The notes under the pieces: model-generated
The model's database searches: none
Told to the model about the DNA's origin: nothing
What the model saw: the letters and a program-made list of their open reading frames with translations, nothing else
Origin: Bacteroidota bacterium
GTDB taxonomy: Bacteria > Bacteroidota > Bacteroidia > B-17B0 > Aurantibacillaceae
Length of the DNA: 48,910 nucleotides
Assembly: GCA_013288015.1 (NCBI GenBank)
Contig: JABDCR010000016.1
Span: forward strand, 1 to 48,910
Reading direction: 5' to 3'
Translations under genes and position numbers: made by a program
Shown: positions 26,287-36,076 of the stretch, one piece after another
Numbering within the stretch: the first letter of the stretch is position 1
Layout of the letters: the number at the start of each line of letters is the position of its first letter

Positions 26287-27555
26287 ATGGCAAATTTACA
26301 ATCAACATTTTTGGGCATAAAATCACCTAACCCTTTTTGGTTAGCATCTGCTCCACCAACCGATAAAAAAATAAACGTACTGCGTGCTTTTGAAGCCGGC
26401 TGGGGTGGCGTTGTTTGGAAAACCTTGGGCTCGCAAGTAAAAAACGTTTCTTCTCGTTATTCTACCTTAGATTATAACGGACAAAAAGTAATGGGCTTTA
26501 ATAATATTGAGCTTATTTCTGATAGACCATTAGAAGTTAATTTGAAGGAGATTCGTGAAGTAGTTAGAGAGTTTCCTGACCGCGCTATGATTGTTTCATT
26601 AATGGCAGATAATGATAGAAAGAGCTGGCATGAAATGGTAAAGAAAACCGAAGATACTGGTGCGCATGGCATTGAGTTAAACTTTGGTTGTCCGCACGGA
26701 ATGGTTGAACGCGGTATGGGAGCATCTGTTGGGCAAGACCCTGAGATTGCAAAAATGGTTGTTGAATGGGTTATGGAAGTTGCCAAAATACCGGTTATTA
26801 CAAAACTTACACCTAATGTACACTCGGTAGTGCCTGCTGCGCAAGCCGTAATTGCAGGTGGTACAAATGGTTTATCACTAATAAACACCATACAATCGGT
26901 TACCGGCATTGATTTAGATACATTGGTTCCTAACCCTAACGTAGGTGGCAAATCGGTATTTGGTGGTTATTGTGGCCCGGCGGTGAAACCAATTGCCTTG
27001 AAATTTTTAACTACACTATCTCAAGATAAAATTGCTCAAAAAGTTCCTATATCAGGCATTGGAGGAATTAGCACCTGGAGAGATGCGGTTGAGTTTATGT
27101 TATTAGGTGCAAGCAACGTGCAGGTTTGTACGGCTGCTATGCATTATGGTTTCCGCATTGTGCGTGACATGTGCGATGGCATGAGTAATTGGATGGATGA
27201 AAAAGGTTATAAATCAATTGATGAATTTGTTGGCTTATCTGTTCCAAACGTTACCCGTTGGGAAGAGTTAGACATCAATTTCCACATCACTGCTAAAATA
27301 GATCAGGATAAATGTATTCATTGCGGCTTGTGTTATATAGCATGTGAAGATACCTCACATCAATCAATCGATATTGAAAGAGGAAATCCTTATAATAAAT
27401 ACACCATAAAAGAAGAAGAATGTGTGGGCTGTAACTTATGTAAAATTGTTTGCCCGGTAAACGATTGCATAACTATGGAAGAACATCGTAAAGGGCCGGA
27501 ATATCTTAACTGGATTGAATTTCAGAAAAGAGGTTTACCGCTAAATGACCATTAA
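26287..27555 (+). CDS. preA: NAD-dependent dihydropyrimidine dehydrogenase subunit PreA
   Basis: The 422-aa protein has an FMN-binding dihydroorotate-dehydrogenase-like TIM barrel followed by a ferredoxin domain. The active-site loop is LNFGCPHGMVERGMG with the general acid Cys at residue 135; in pig DPD the same position is Cys671. The substrate loop INTIQSV and FMN phosphate site SGIGGISTW are visible, and the C-terminal clusters are CIHCGLCYIAC and CVGCNLCKIVCP. With PreT it reduces uracil and thymine to the 5,6-dihydro forms. A terminator follows 13 bp after the stop, so it is the last operon gene. Confidence 0.94.
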   Translation: MANLQSTFLGIKSPNPFWLASAPPTDKKINVLRAFEAGWGGVVWKTLGSQVKNVSSRYSTLDYNGQKVMGFNNIELISDRPLEVNLKEIREVVREFPDRAMIVSLMADNDRKSWHEMVKKTEDTGAHGIELNFGCPHGMVERGMGASVGQDPEIAKMVVEWVMEVAKIPVITKLTPNVHSVVPAAQAVIAGGTNGLSLINTIQSVTGIDLDTLVPNPNVGGKSVFGGYCGPAVKPIALKFLTTLSQDKIAQKVPISGIGGISTWRDAVEFMLLGASNVQVCTAAMHYGFRIVRDMCDGMSNWMDEKGYKSIDEFVGLSVPNVTRWEELDINFHITAKIDQDKCIHCGLCYIACEDTSHQSIDIERGNPYNKYTIKEEECVGCNLCKIVCPVNDCITMEEHRKGPEYLNWIEFQKRGLPLNDH

Positions 27556-27567
27556 AAACTAAGCAAC

Positions 27568-27598
27568 AAAAACTAATAAGGCTTACTTATTAGTTTTT
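27568..27598. terminator. bidirectional intrinsic terminator
   Basis: AAAAACTAATAAG (27568-27580) and CTTATTAGTTTTT (27586-27598) form a perfect 13-bp stem with a 5-base loop and A/T runs on both sides. It can end the preA transcript on the plus strand and the minus-strand gene, whose last codons and stop (27583-27585, in the loop) lie inside it. Confidence 0.85.
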
Positions 27599-28383
27599 AC
27601 TTCGTCTATAGCAAGGTTAAAAGTAGATTCAGGCATTTTTTCTTTATCAGCCTCGTTAAAGGCTTTATTCCATTTTACAAACATATCTACCAATTGCATA
27701 TCATTTGCTCTTCCACCAGGCATTTTCTCCCACACTACCGTAAAATCTTCAAATTGTCCTTTAAAAAGTAAAATGGTTTTTTCTTTTTTTACAGTAGCGT
27801 ACTCTTTTCCATCAGGCATTTTAACCGATATATTCATTGGGTAAACCAACCCTGTTTTATCTCCATTATAAACACAAACAAATTTAACCGTGGTTTTATC
27901 AGTTTGTTTATCTAATTTATCAAGCGTTACGGTATATGGCCCCACATTAACAAGATTTGCAGAGGGAGGTAATTTAAAATCATCACCAGTAAAAACAGTA
28001 AGATTAGCACTAAGTTTATAAATGCCACCTACTACAAACGAGTAATTTTTAACTGCATTGTAACCAGAGCCTTTAAGATTTATAACTTTAGACTCCGTTT
28101 TATAAGGTTCTATCATTAACGGCTTTTCATTAACCACCGGGTACTCTGCATTATTAATGATGAACTTACTTTCAGTAGGATTATAACTTAAGTAAGATGC
28201 CGTTTTATTAATAATTTTTATTTTAAATTTTGTTTCTAACGGAGTTGATACCGCACCAACAATAATTAAATCATAATCTGCAGTTTCTATTTGAGCTTCT
28301 TTATAAAATGTTTTTTCTTTTTGTGCAAAGCAAAATGTGTTTACTAATGCTACAAACCAAATTAAGTATATTGCTTTTTTCAT
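27583..28383 (-). CDS. secreted protein of unknown function
   Basis: A 266-aa protein with a signal peptide (cleavage likely after NTFCFA). The mature part is predicted to be beta-rich, with long stretches of alternating hydrophobic residues such as TKFKIKIINKTASYLSYN and YTVTLDKLDKQTDKTTVKF that suggest immunoglobulin-like sandwiches. I recognise no family motif. The gene is alone or second after the next minus-strand gene (46-bp gap), and shares its 3' end with the bidirectional terminator. Confidence 0.75.
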   Translation of the reverse strand: MKKAIYLIWFVALVNTFCFAQKEKTFYKEAQIETADYDLIIVGAVSTPLETKFKIKIINKTASYLSYNPTESKFIINNAEYPVVNEKPLMIEPYKTESKVINLKGSGYNAVKNYSFVVGGIYKLSANLTVFTGDDFKLPPSANLVNVGPYTVTLDKLDKQTDKTTVKFVCVYNGDKTGLVYPMNISVKMPDGKEYATVKKEKTILLFKGQFEDFTVVWEKMPGGRANDMQLVDMFVKWNKAFNEADKEKMPESTFNLAIDEVKTNK

Positions 28384-28429
28384 ACTATATATTTTTATTT
28401 ATTTTTCTGAATTTGTAAATTAATTAATA

Positions 28430-29116
28430 CTACCAGTCATCTTTTTTAGGAGCATCGCCGCTTGGTATAGCCATTTTAGCCTTTAAATCATCGGCAACCA
28501 TTTTAGCATCGCTAAAGGCAGCTGATTTTATATGTTTCCAGCTTAAATCGCTCAATTTCATAGAACCACATTCAGGTATATTTAAATAAACATCTCCACC
28601 GCCCCCATCAGCTACAGTAGCTTTATGTTTAATATTATTTACTGTATAACGGTACTTGCCTTCTTTAGCATCTATAGTAACTGTCATAGTAATTTCCCCT
28701 TCTACTTTATCAGTTGGGTTTAATTCTTTTATTTTATAAGGAAAAGAAACCTGACAAACCGTACTGCTACCACCACTGCAATTGCTTTTGGTATATTTTG
28801 TTGATTTATTATCGTTCGACCAAATTTGAGCTCTTTTTATTAATTCAGAAACCGGAGCCGGTATAAGCGGACTAGTAGTATCAGGTGCAACCTCTACAGG
28901 AGGTGCTTCAACCGTTTTTTTCTTCCCGTTTTTAACGGTTGTTGCGGTTGGAGGCGGTGTTGGCGTAGCAGGTGCGGCAAATTTAGCTTTATCAACCTGA
29001 ACGGTTATAACCTCGCGAAGCATTTTACTTTCGTCTTCTTTATCTGCCTGAGAAAAAGCAAAAGTAGCTGATGCAGTTAAAAGCGATGTTAAAATAATTT
29101 TTCTAATCATAATCAT
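28430..29116 (-). CDS. secreted protein, Pro-rich linker with DUF4468/TBP-like domain
   Basis: A 228-aa protein with a signal peptide ending near FAFSQ and a Pro/Thr-rich linker (about 48-85). The following domain has an ELIKRAQIWSND helix, a VEGEITMTVTIDAKEGKYRYTVNNI strand pair interrupted here only for description, and a C-terminal helix; this order resembles the DUF4468 TBP-like domain common in Bacteroidota. Two cysteines (NCSGG, TVCQVSF) and an ECG could form a disulfide. Function is unknown. Start at 29116 or the in-frame ATG 6 bases later. Confidence 0.72.
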   Translation of the reverse strand: MIMIRKIILTSLLTASATFAFSQADKEDESKMLREVITVQVDKAKFAAPATPTPPPTATTVKNGKKKTVEAPPVEVAPDTTSPLIPAPVSELIKRAQIWSNDNKSTKYTKSNCSGGSSTVCQVSFPYKIKELNPTDKVEGEITMTVTIDAKEGKYRYTVNNIKHKATVADGGGGDVYLNIPECGSMKLSDLSWKHIKSAAFSDAKMVADDLKAKMAIPSGDAPKKDDW

Positions 29117-29171
29117 ATATCTAAATGTAATCTCAAAAATAAGTATTTTGTTTTATATGGTTTTAAATATT

Positions 29172-30944
29172 TTATTTAATAATAATTCGTGTTTTACTAA
29201 GCTCATCTCCCTTTTGGAAAACGATAATATAAACCCCATTACTAACTCCGTTTAAGTTTAGGATATGCTGGTTATCTCCTATAACAGATTGCCCTGTTTC
29301 TTGTTTAATAATACGCCCAAAAACATCCATTACGCTTAATGAATAGTTCCCCCCATCTTTTGCAGTAAAAGAAACAGTAGCTAACTCATCAGTAGGATTT
29401 GGATATACCGATAAGTTATTAGTGATTGTTTCGTTTTTCTTAATTCCAACGGTACATGCCCCATTAACAAACAAAACCGAATCGGAGCTAATGCCATTTG
29501 CCGTTACCACAAGCGAATAAGTTCCATGTGGCAAACCGGCAGGCAGTGTAAATAAAGTGCTATCAGGTGTGGTACCAGTTTGCACATTAGTACTACTCCA
29601 ATTAAAACTACGCGCATAGTAAACTTTTGTTCCGTTGGTTAATCTAATAACGGGATAATTAGTTGCCATTTGCCAGTCATCGCCATAAGCAGCTCCCTCT
29701 GATATACCATTAAAAAGTGTACCTGTAATTTTAAATGTATCGCAGTTTAATTGAGAAACAGCATTAATAGTAGGTTTGCCAGCTACAAGCGGTGTTCCAT
29801 CGGGTGTGTAAACATAATATTGTTGCGTATACTGACTAACATAAAGTACGGTACCATCCGGTAAATCTAACATGTTGGTTTCGAAACAAGTTATATTACT
29901 ACTTAAAGAATCTGTTTCATCAGGTGAGCCAATTCGTGTAAAAGAATTAGTTGTATAATCAAACTCAAAAAAAGCAGTTGGGGCCTGATATTCATCAGCT
30001 GCAGCCGTGGATGTGTTAACGGGCGAAGCAGTACACAGTATTTTTCCATTCACCATCATAGCGGCAGCGGCATCTATAGTGCCATACTTAGTGCCATTAA
30101 TAGAAGGAATTTCTGGCCCAGCTATCCAACTTCCTGCAGCTGTACTTCCGCTTGGTGTATAATAAGCTGTATGCCCTGTTGCGCCTAAAAAAAATGCGCG
30201 TCCATCGGGTAAAAGAAATCCAGCTCCAGTTTCGTACGAATAAGGGTCGTAAAGCGAATCGGGTAAATGAGCATCAACAACCCATGAATTTGAAGCAGGG
30301 ATATATCTTTCAGATGTTATACTCTTTAAATCAACGAATAAAATACTGTTATCGCGCAATTTTACCCAAGCAGATTCATCGTGAGAATGATGGCAAACCG
30401 GACCACTTACCCAAGTGTTAGTTACCGGATTAAAAATAAGTGTATTATTTCCCCCTCCAAACAATGATCCCACAAGCACCCTACCATCATTTAAAATTTC
30501 AGAATTTGCATCAGCAAAGTTATTATTAGAATTAGGAGCCATTGTCCAAGTATCTGTTAAGGGGTTATAGGTTTCTGCTGCTGAGCCTCCTGAGCCATAT
30601 TCGCCACCGGCTACAAACACCCGCCCATCTTTTAAAACCTGCGAAGCAAAATACAAGCGGGTATCGTGCATGGGCGCTAACCTACTCCAAGTACCATTTA
30701 TATAACTGCCTGTAGAATCGGGTGTCAGTTTATCCCAAACATTGCCAATTGTATCGCAAGCGCAAGAGATTGTTTTTGCCATTACTGTTCCGTCAGATAG
30801 CAAAAGCATAACACCTACATTGGTATCGGGTGCCAGGTTATTTAAGGGGGTCCAGGTGCCTTGGGCTGAAATTTGTTTACTGAAAAAAGCAGTTATAAAA
30901 AATAATATAATAAGTAAGCTTGTTTGCTTTTTGGTTTTCTGCAT
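29172..30944 (-). CDS. T9SS-exported kelch-type beta-propeller protein
   Basis: The 590-aa protein has a signal peptide (ending QISAQ) and kelch-like repeats, for example LKDGRVFVAGGEYGSGG, NPLTDTWTMAPN, LNDGRVLVGSLFGGG and NPVTNTWVSGP. A galactose-oxidase-like Ig segment follows, and the protein ends in a T9SS type A sorting domain with the hallmark VYPNPTDELATVSF and terminal KTRIIIK. It should be carried across the outer membrane by the type IX system and anchored or released. Catalytic copper ligands of galactose oxidase are not evident, so an adhesive or carbohydrate-binding role is as likely as an enzyme. Confidence 0.85.
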   Translation of the reverse strand: MQKTKKQTSLLIILFFITAFFSKQISAQGTWTPLNNLAPDTNVGVMLLLSDGTVMAKTISCACDTIGNVWDKLTPDSTGSYINGTWSRLAPMHDTRLYFASQVLKDGRVFVAGGEYGSGGSAAETYNPLTDTWTMAPNSNNNFADANSEILNDGRVLVGSLFGGGNNTLIFNPVTNTWVSGPVCHHSHDESAWVKLRDNSILFVDLKSITSERYIPASNSWVVDAHLPDSLYDPYSYETGAGFLLPDGRAFFLGATGHTAYYTPSGSTAAGSWIAGPEIPSINGTKYGTIDAAAAMMVNGKILCTASPVNTSTAAADEYQAPTAFFEFDYTTNSFTRIGSPDETDSLSSNITCFETNMLDLPDGTVLYVSQYTQQYYVYTPDGTPLVAGKPTINAVSQLNCDTFKITGTLFNGISEGAAYGDDWQMATNYPVIRLTNGTKVYYARSFNWSSTNVQTGTTPDSTLFTLPAGLPHGTYSLVVTANGISSDSVLFVNGACTVGIKKNETITNNLSVYPNPTDELATVSFTAKDGGNYSLSVMDVFGRIIKQETGQSVIGDNQHILNLNGVSNGVYIIVFQKGDELSKTRIIIK

Positions 30945-31012
30945 AATTACAATTTAAGTTCTTTTCAATAGTTATGCAATATAAATAAAAACATACTCTA
31001 ATTTCTTTTTAG

Positions 31013-31020
31013 TTACTTTG
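31013..31020 (+). promoter_or_regulatory. near-consensus -7 element upstream of DEAD-box helicase
   Basis: TTACTTTG differs from TAnnTTTG at one position and is 24 bases before the TTG start of the helicase gene. Confidence 0.35.
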
Positions 31021-31044
31021 CATTTTTAATAGATATTTTATATT

Positions 31045-32253
31045 TTGACTTTCAACGACTTTAACTTTCAACCAGAACTAAGCGAAGGCCTTTTTTACAT
31101 GGGCTTTAATAATGCTACCCCTATACAAGAACAAGCTATACCGCTTATATTGCAAAACAAAGATTTAATTGCTTGCGCACAAACCGGTACTGGCAAAACA
31201 GGGGCTTATTTGTTGCCTATAATTAATAAAATTATACAAGCTCCTGGTGATTATATAAACACACTTATAATTGTACCCACCCGCGAATTGGCTATACAAA
31301 TTGATGAGCAACTACAAGGTTTTTCTTACTTCGCACCCGTAAGTTCTATTGCTATTTATGGTGGAAATAACGGCACTGCTTTTGACCAGGAAAAAAGAGC
31401 TTTAACAGAAGGTGCCAACATTATTATTGCAACACCCGGCAGATTGATTTCGCACCTTAACATGGGCTATGTAAAAACAGCGCAGTTAAAGCATTTAATT
31501 TTAGATGAAGCCGACAGAATGCTGGATATGGGGTTTAGCGAAGACTTACAGAAAATTATAGATTATTTACCAAAAGATAAACAAACACTTATGTTTTCGG
31601 CTACCATGCCGCCAAAAATAAGAACGCTGGCAAAAAAAATACTAACCAATCCGGCCGAGATAAATATTTCTCTTTCTAAACCTGCTGAGGGCGTAACACA
31701 AGTTGCTTATGTAGTTTACGATGCACAAAAAATGGAATTGCTGAAAGGCATTTTAAGTGAAAAGGAAATGAGTAGTGTTATTATTTTCTCTTCTAAAAAA
31801 GATAAGGTAAAAGAACTTGAACGCGAACTTAAAAGAGCTAAATTTAATGCTGCATCTATCCATTCTGATTTAGAGCAGAATGAAAGAAACGATGTGCTAC
31901 GTAATTTTAAAAATAAAAACTTACAGGTGCTTGTAGCCACCGATATTTTATCGCGCGGCATTGATATAGATTCTATTAGTCTAGTAGTAAATTATGATGT
32001 ACCCGGAGATGCCGAAGATTATATACACCGTGTAGGACGTACAGCCAGGGCAGAAACTACCGGTAAGGCCATTACTTTTATTAACGACCACGACCAATAT
32101 AAATTTAAAAAAATTGAAGACCTTATTGGTTACGCCATAAATAAACTAGCTGTGCCCGAAAAATTAGGTGCGCAACCTGAATACGCTCCTGAGAAAAAAG
32201 AGAAGAGAAAACCTTTTAATAAGAATTTTTCGAATAAAAGAATTAAGCGGTAA
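31045..32253 (+). CDS. DEAD-box ATP-dependent RNA helicase (RhlE-like)
   Basis: The 402-aa protein carries the full set of DEAD-box motifs: Q motif PIQEQAIP, motif I AQTGTGKT, Ia PTRELAIQ, Ib TPGRL, II DEAD in LDEADRMLDMGF, III SATMP, V ATDILSRGIDI and VI HRVGRTARAE, with a basic tail ending NKRIKR. It unwinds RNA duplexes using ATP and probably acts in ribosome assembly or cold adaptation. The N-terminus TFNDFNFQPELSEGL begins at a TTG (31045-31047); no ATG precedes it in frame, so TTG start is the best choice. Confidence 0.9.
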   Translation: MTFNDFNFQPELSEGLFYMGFNNATPIQEQAIPLILQNKDLIACAQTGTGKTGAYLLPIINKIIQAPGDYINTLIIVPTRELAIQIDEQLQGFSYFAPVSSIAIYGGNNGTAFDQEKRALTEGANIIIATPGRLISHLNMGYVKTAQLKHLILDEADRMLDMGFSEDLQKIIDYLPKDKQTLMFSATMPPKIRTLAKKILTNPAEINISLSKPAEGVTQVAYVVYDAQKMELLKGILSEKEMSSVIIFSSKKDKVKELERELKRAKFNAASIHSDLEQNERNDVLRNFKNKNLQVLVATDILSRGIDIDSISLVVNYDVPGDAEDYIHRVGRTARAETTGKAITFINDHDQYKFKKIEDLIGYAINKLAVPEKLGAQPEYAPEKKEKRKPFNKNFSNKRIKR

Positions 32254-32284
32254 GCCAACATTTTTTAATCTATTAATTTCAGGT

Positions 32285-35200
32285 TTACTTAGTTATAACC
32301 AATCGTTGGTTTACTATGTTGCCATTGCTTATAATGTTTATATTATAAACACCGTTAGGTAAACTGCTTGCATCAATATTAGTTTTACCACGTTGTATAA
32401 CTTGGCTAAGAACTAGTTTACCTGTAACATCAAACACCTGCATGGTTTGTTTTTCTAAATTGTTGACTTCAATACTAAACATACCATTACTTGGGTTAGG
32501 ATAAACACTAACTGAATTATTATTAGCAAAAGATGCTATACTGGTTAATGCAGTTAAGTGACAATTACTGGTATCAGTACAACCATTTAAGGTTACTGCT
32601 ACAGCATAACTTGCATGAATTGAGCCTGTATATGTTTGACTGGTAGCACCAACTATAGGAGCTTTGTTATTATTACAATCTAACCATTGGTAAGTAGCTG
32701 GTGCTGATTCGTTAGCTGTAAGAACATCACCTAATGTAATTATAGCACTGGTATCAGGCATTGGGTTTACTGTAATAACTTGCATGGCTGTGTTTGTACA
32801 TGTGTTTACATCGGTTCCTGTTACTGTATAGGTAGAAGTTACTGTAGGCGTAAATGCAACACTTGCTGCATTGCTATTATTGTTCCAAGTATAAGTAGTA
32901 GCTGTTCCATTTACCGTTAATGTAACTAAGCTTCCTGCACAAATTGTGTTTGTATTAGCAACAATAGTTATGGTTGGAGACAAATTTACCGTTATAGTTT
33001 GTGTTACTTTACTCTTACAATTATTTACATCAGTTCCGGTAACTGTATAAACAGCACTTGCAGTTGGAGTTACAACAACCGTTGTTGCAGTACTAGTAGT
33101 ACTCCATGTATATGTTGTAGCAGTACCACTTACCGTTAAAGTTACTGCAGTACCCGCACAAATGGCAGTTGTTGTACTTGCAGCTACTGATATAGATGGT
33201 AAAGGATTAATAGATAAAGTGGTTATCACCAAACTATCTGTCATGCTGGTAGTTTGAAGCGTATCGTTATAAACGCCTGCTAGTTTATGAAAATGAGTGC
33301 CAACCATAAAACTATCGCCATTACAAATGGCTACTGTTAAAACATTAGTAGGCAACACACGTATCATAGTAGAGTCTACATAATAATTATTATTTATACT
33401 TACCGTATCAGCAACCGTTACCGATACAGCTCTTACACTATCCATTCCGTAGTTCGGTATATCTACATAAATATGGTAGCTGCCCGTATCAACATTAGAA
33501 AAACTATAAGCTCCATTATTATCGCTTGTAGTACGTGCTGCACAACCACCACCCGGGTTTCTGCCTAATTTCACATCTATGCCTTTTAATGGTGCCCCCA
33601 TAGTGCTATTATTGCCACCATAAGCTAAACGTCCATTAAAAAATTGGTTAGATGTAATGGTTCCTGTTATGATACCGTGAGCTAAAGGCGCAACAGTTGG
33701 TGTAGGAATGGCCAGTACTTGTACGTTTGCAGAATCGCGTCCCCCAACACATGTGTAGTGCTTAATGGTGTCGGCTAAAGTCCATTGATAAGCATTTGAC
33801 TTGCTGCTATAATATGTACCCAAATCAGCTGTATAAGTCGGGTCTGGTACTGCTTTTAAGAAATAATCGCCATAATATAAAGATGGAAAAGTATATCTAC
33901 CATCCACACCTAATGTATAGGTGCCAGTTGTATCAAGCACACCAACCTGACTTGTTTTACGTTTAAATAAATAAACCGTACCGGTTATTGGCGAATTGCT
34001 TGGGTCGGTAATTAGACCTGCTAAACTATCGGCGGCATTAACGGCAATTTGCAAATAACCTCCTGCCTCAGTTGTACAATGATTTACATCAGTAACCGAT
34101 CCTATTAAATACATATAAGGAGCAGAGCAATAACCACAAGCTGCACTGGTAGCATTATTTACTACTGTTGTAGGTGTTATAACCGACATATTATTACTAC
34201 TTGTATAGGTATAAGTATTTGCTGCCTGATTATAAGCATCGTACCAGTAATAAGAATAAGGGCCTGTCCCTCCATGCATATACATTGTTAAGCTATCAGG
34301 TTGACCTTGGCATAGAAATAAATTTTGCGCATGCAAACTATCAACAATAGGACTTTGATAAACGGTTATGGATTGCGTAATAGAATCTAAAAACTGACTT
34401 TGGCCATTGACACCATTATAGGTAACCATTGTTAAATTATATATTCCTCCCGAAGGGAAATTAACATATGTGTCATCTCCTATTTCGCCTGAAGCAACTA
34501 TTGTCCCCGCATTATACCACTCAGCATAATTTCCGTTAGTTGATGTATTAACTAAATTAATATTAGTGCCCGAACAAGTAATAGAGGATGTTACACTAAA
34601 ACTCATTGGTGCTGGCTTTAGCATATTAAAACGCCAGGCAACTCCAACATTATAAGAAGGAGGAGGGCCAATTGCTTGAGTTGAATTATTTGCCAAACGT
34701 TGAGGAGGTCCGTCGTAACCAATGCCTGAAGAGTAAATCTGATTTTTAAAATACTCCATTCTAAAAGTTGAACCTGTATTTGAACCATTTTGTAAGCCCG
34801 TACCATTAGATGAAAAATAGACAGAATCTTTCCCCGCATTTTCGTAATAATAAAGAACCTCAGGATCGTTATAGCCATCCATTGCTTGTATCCATAATCT
34901 ACCATTACCAGTTTGTAAATCGGTAAAACCATTAATCCCAATTGCACCAAAAAATTTTGAGTATCGGGCGCTATCGGTCAAAGGAGTCCACACTTGAGTT
35001 GGAGTAACACCTGCACTATCTGTTGTAGACCATAGAAAATATCCGTTGTTGCCACCATTACCCGATAAAGCTGCTACAAGTTTACCCTTATACAACTCTA
35101 AAGCCATAAAATTAGCAAAAGGGAAACCCGTTCCGATTTTAGCTTTTAGAGACTTTGCTGTTACAACCGTATCCCAATTAACCCCATCAGCTGTGCGAAG

Positions 35201-35929
35201 TATAGCCCCACCCGAATCGGTGCTAACGGCTATATACATTCTTTGATTCCAAACAGCTACATCAAAAATTGAAGTTATACCGCGGCTTAAAGAAAAATTA
35301 GTTGAGTTTATCCAGGTTGGTGTTATTGTGCCTGTTAAAGTTGCTGGTGCTTTCCATACAGATATGGCATTAGCATTATATGGTTTGTTATTGCCGCTTG
35401 CGCCCGGGGTTAAGAAAGCATAAATTGTATCATTACTACCTGTTGGCGAGTATAATGCCATATTTGAAATATATGGATTAGGAATAACATTTGTATCTAT
35501 CAAATTAGAATCGGGTAAAAGATTATAATTTATTGTACCATATTTTACATAATTTCCACTTGCATCTCCTCTATAAACCTGCGGCGCCTGTTCACTTGCC
35601 GAAGTATAACTTGAAACCGATGAGCCTAAAAACAAATAATTGCTATTAGATATAATGCTTGAAATACCTGTTTCTGTTCCACCTTGTACAACACCATATA
35701 AGTTTGTTTCTTCTCTATAACTTAAAGTATCGCCATTTAAAGATGAAAACAAACGAATTTTTACACTGCTACTATCTCCCGGAAAATAAAGCCTATTATT
35801 AAAGGCTTTGATACCACGAAATTCAACTCCAGCTTGGTTAAAGCCAGCAGCAACACTTTGCTTCCAACCATCCTGAGCGTTTGCTAACGAACTAACCACT
35901 AATGAAAGCGCAAATAGAATTTTCTTCAT
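32285..35929 (-). CDS. large T9SS-exported multidomain surface protein
   Basis: The 1214-aa protein has a signal peptide (ending SLANA) and a long N-terminal half that reads like a repetitive propeller-type sensor of the form seen in surface proteins (for example [20 protein letters not shown] and [11 protein letters not shown]). Next come a PKD-like Ig segment, two carboxypeptidase-regulatory-like folds (about 628-697 and 750-830), and two tandem Ig repeats of about 72 aa (about 911-986 and 986-1058) each containing [10 protein letters not shown] and YTVTGTDVN. The T9SS type A domain has [14 protein letters not shown] and ends VNQRLVITK. No catalytic residues are recognised; adhesion is the reasonable guess. 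Confidence 0.85.
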   Translation of the reverse strand: MKKILFALSLVVSSLANAQDGWKQSVAAGFNQAGVEFRGIKAFNNRLYFPGDSSSVKIRLFSSLNGDTLSYREETNLYGVVQGGTETGISSIISNSNYLFLGSSVSSYTSASEQAPQVYRGDASGNYVKYGTINYNLLPDSNLIDTNVIPNPYISNMALYSPTGSNDTIYAFLTPGASGNNKPYNANAISVWKAPATLTGTITPTWINSTNFSLSRGITSIFDVAVWNQRMYIAVSTDSGGAILRTADGVNWDTVVTAKSLKAKIGTGFPFANFMALELYKGKLVAALSGNGGNNGYFLWSTTDSAGVTPTQVWTPLTDSARYSKFFGAIGINGFTDLQTGNGRLWIQAMDGYNDPEVLYYYENAGKDSVYFSSNGTGLQNGSNTGSTFRMEYFKNQIYSSGIGYDGPPQRLANNSTQAIGPPPSYNVGVAWRFNMLKPAPMSFSVTSSITCSGTNINLVNTSTNGNYAEWYNAGTIVASGEIGDDTYVNFPSGGIYNLTMVTYNGVNGQSQFLDSITQSITVYQSPIVDSLHAQNLFLCQGQPDSLTMYMHGGTGPYSYYWYDAYNQAANTYTYTSSNNMSVITPTTVVNNATSAACGYCSAPYMYLIGSVTDVNHCTTEAGGYLQIAVNAADSLAGLITDPSNSPITGTVYLFKRKTSQVGVLDTTGTYTLGVDGRYTFPSLYYGDYFLKAVPDPTYTADLGTYYSSKSNAYQWTLADTIKHYTCVGGRDSANVQVLAIPTPTVAPLAHGIITGTITSNQFFNGRLAYGGNNSTMGAPLKGIDVKLGRNPGGGCAARTTSDNNGAYSFSNVDTGSYHIYVDIPNYGMDSVRAVSVTVADTVSINNNYYVDSTMIRVLPTNVLTVAICNGDSFMVGTHFHKLAGVYNDTLQTTSMTDSLVITTLSINPLPSISVAASTTTAICAGTAVTLTVSGTATTYTWSTTSTATTVVVTPTASAVYTVTGTDVNNCKSKVTQTITVNLSPTITIVANTNTICAGSLVTLTVNGTATTYTWNNNSNAASVAFTPTVTSTYTVTGTDVNTCTNTAMQVITVNPMPDTSAIITLGDVLTANESAPATYQWLDCNNNKAPIVGATSQTYTGSIHASYAVAVTLNGCTDTSNCHLTALTSIASFANNNSVSVYPNPSNGMFSIEVNNLEKQTMQVFDVTGKLVLSQVIQRGKTNIDASSLPNGVYNINIISNGNIVNQRLVITK

Positions 35930-36052
35930 TTTTTAAAATTTTAGCTAAGATAATATTTTTATTGAAAACTGAAGTTGATTTAACATTTTGTTAATGGAAT
36001 GTTGATATCCTTAAGGAAAGCTATAAACAGTGCTTAAAGAAACAAAATTAGT

Positions 36053-36060
36053 TAAGTTTG
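36053..36060 (+). promoter_or_regulatory. TAnnTTTG -7 promoter element for the phosphoglycerol-transferase-like gene
   Basis: TAAGTTTG matches the consensus exactly and lies 16 bases before the ATG at 36077. No clear -33 TTTG is seen at the usual distance. Confidence 0.5.
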
Positions 36061-36076
36061 CGGGCTCATTTAGTTA

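Noticed and set aside
24911-27555. preT/preA as glutamate synthase or dihydroorotate dehydrogenase
   Set aside because: The pair has the DPD-type cysteine clusters and active-site loop, and sits with dihydropyrimidinase and ureidopropionase.
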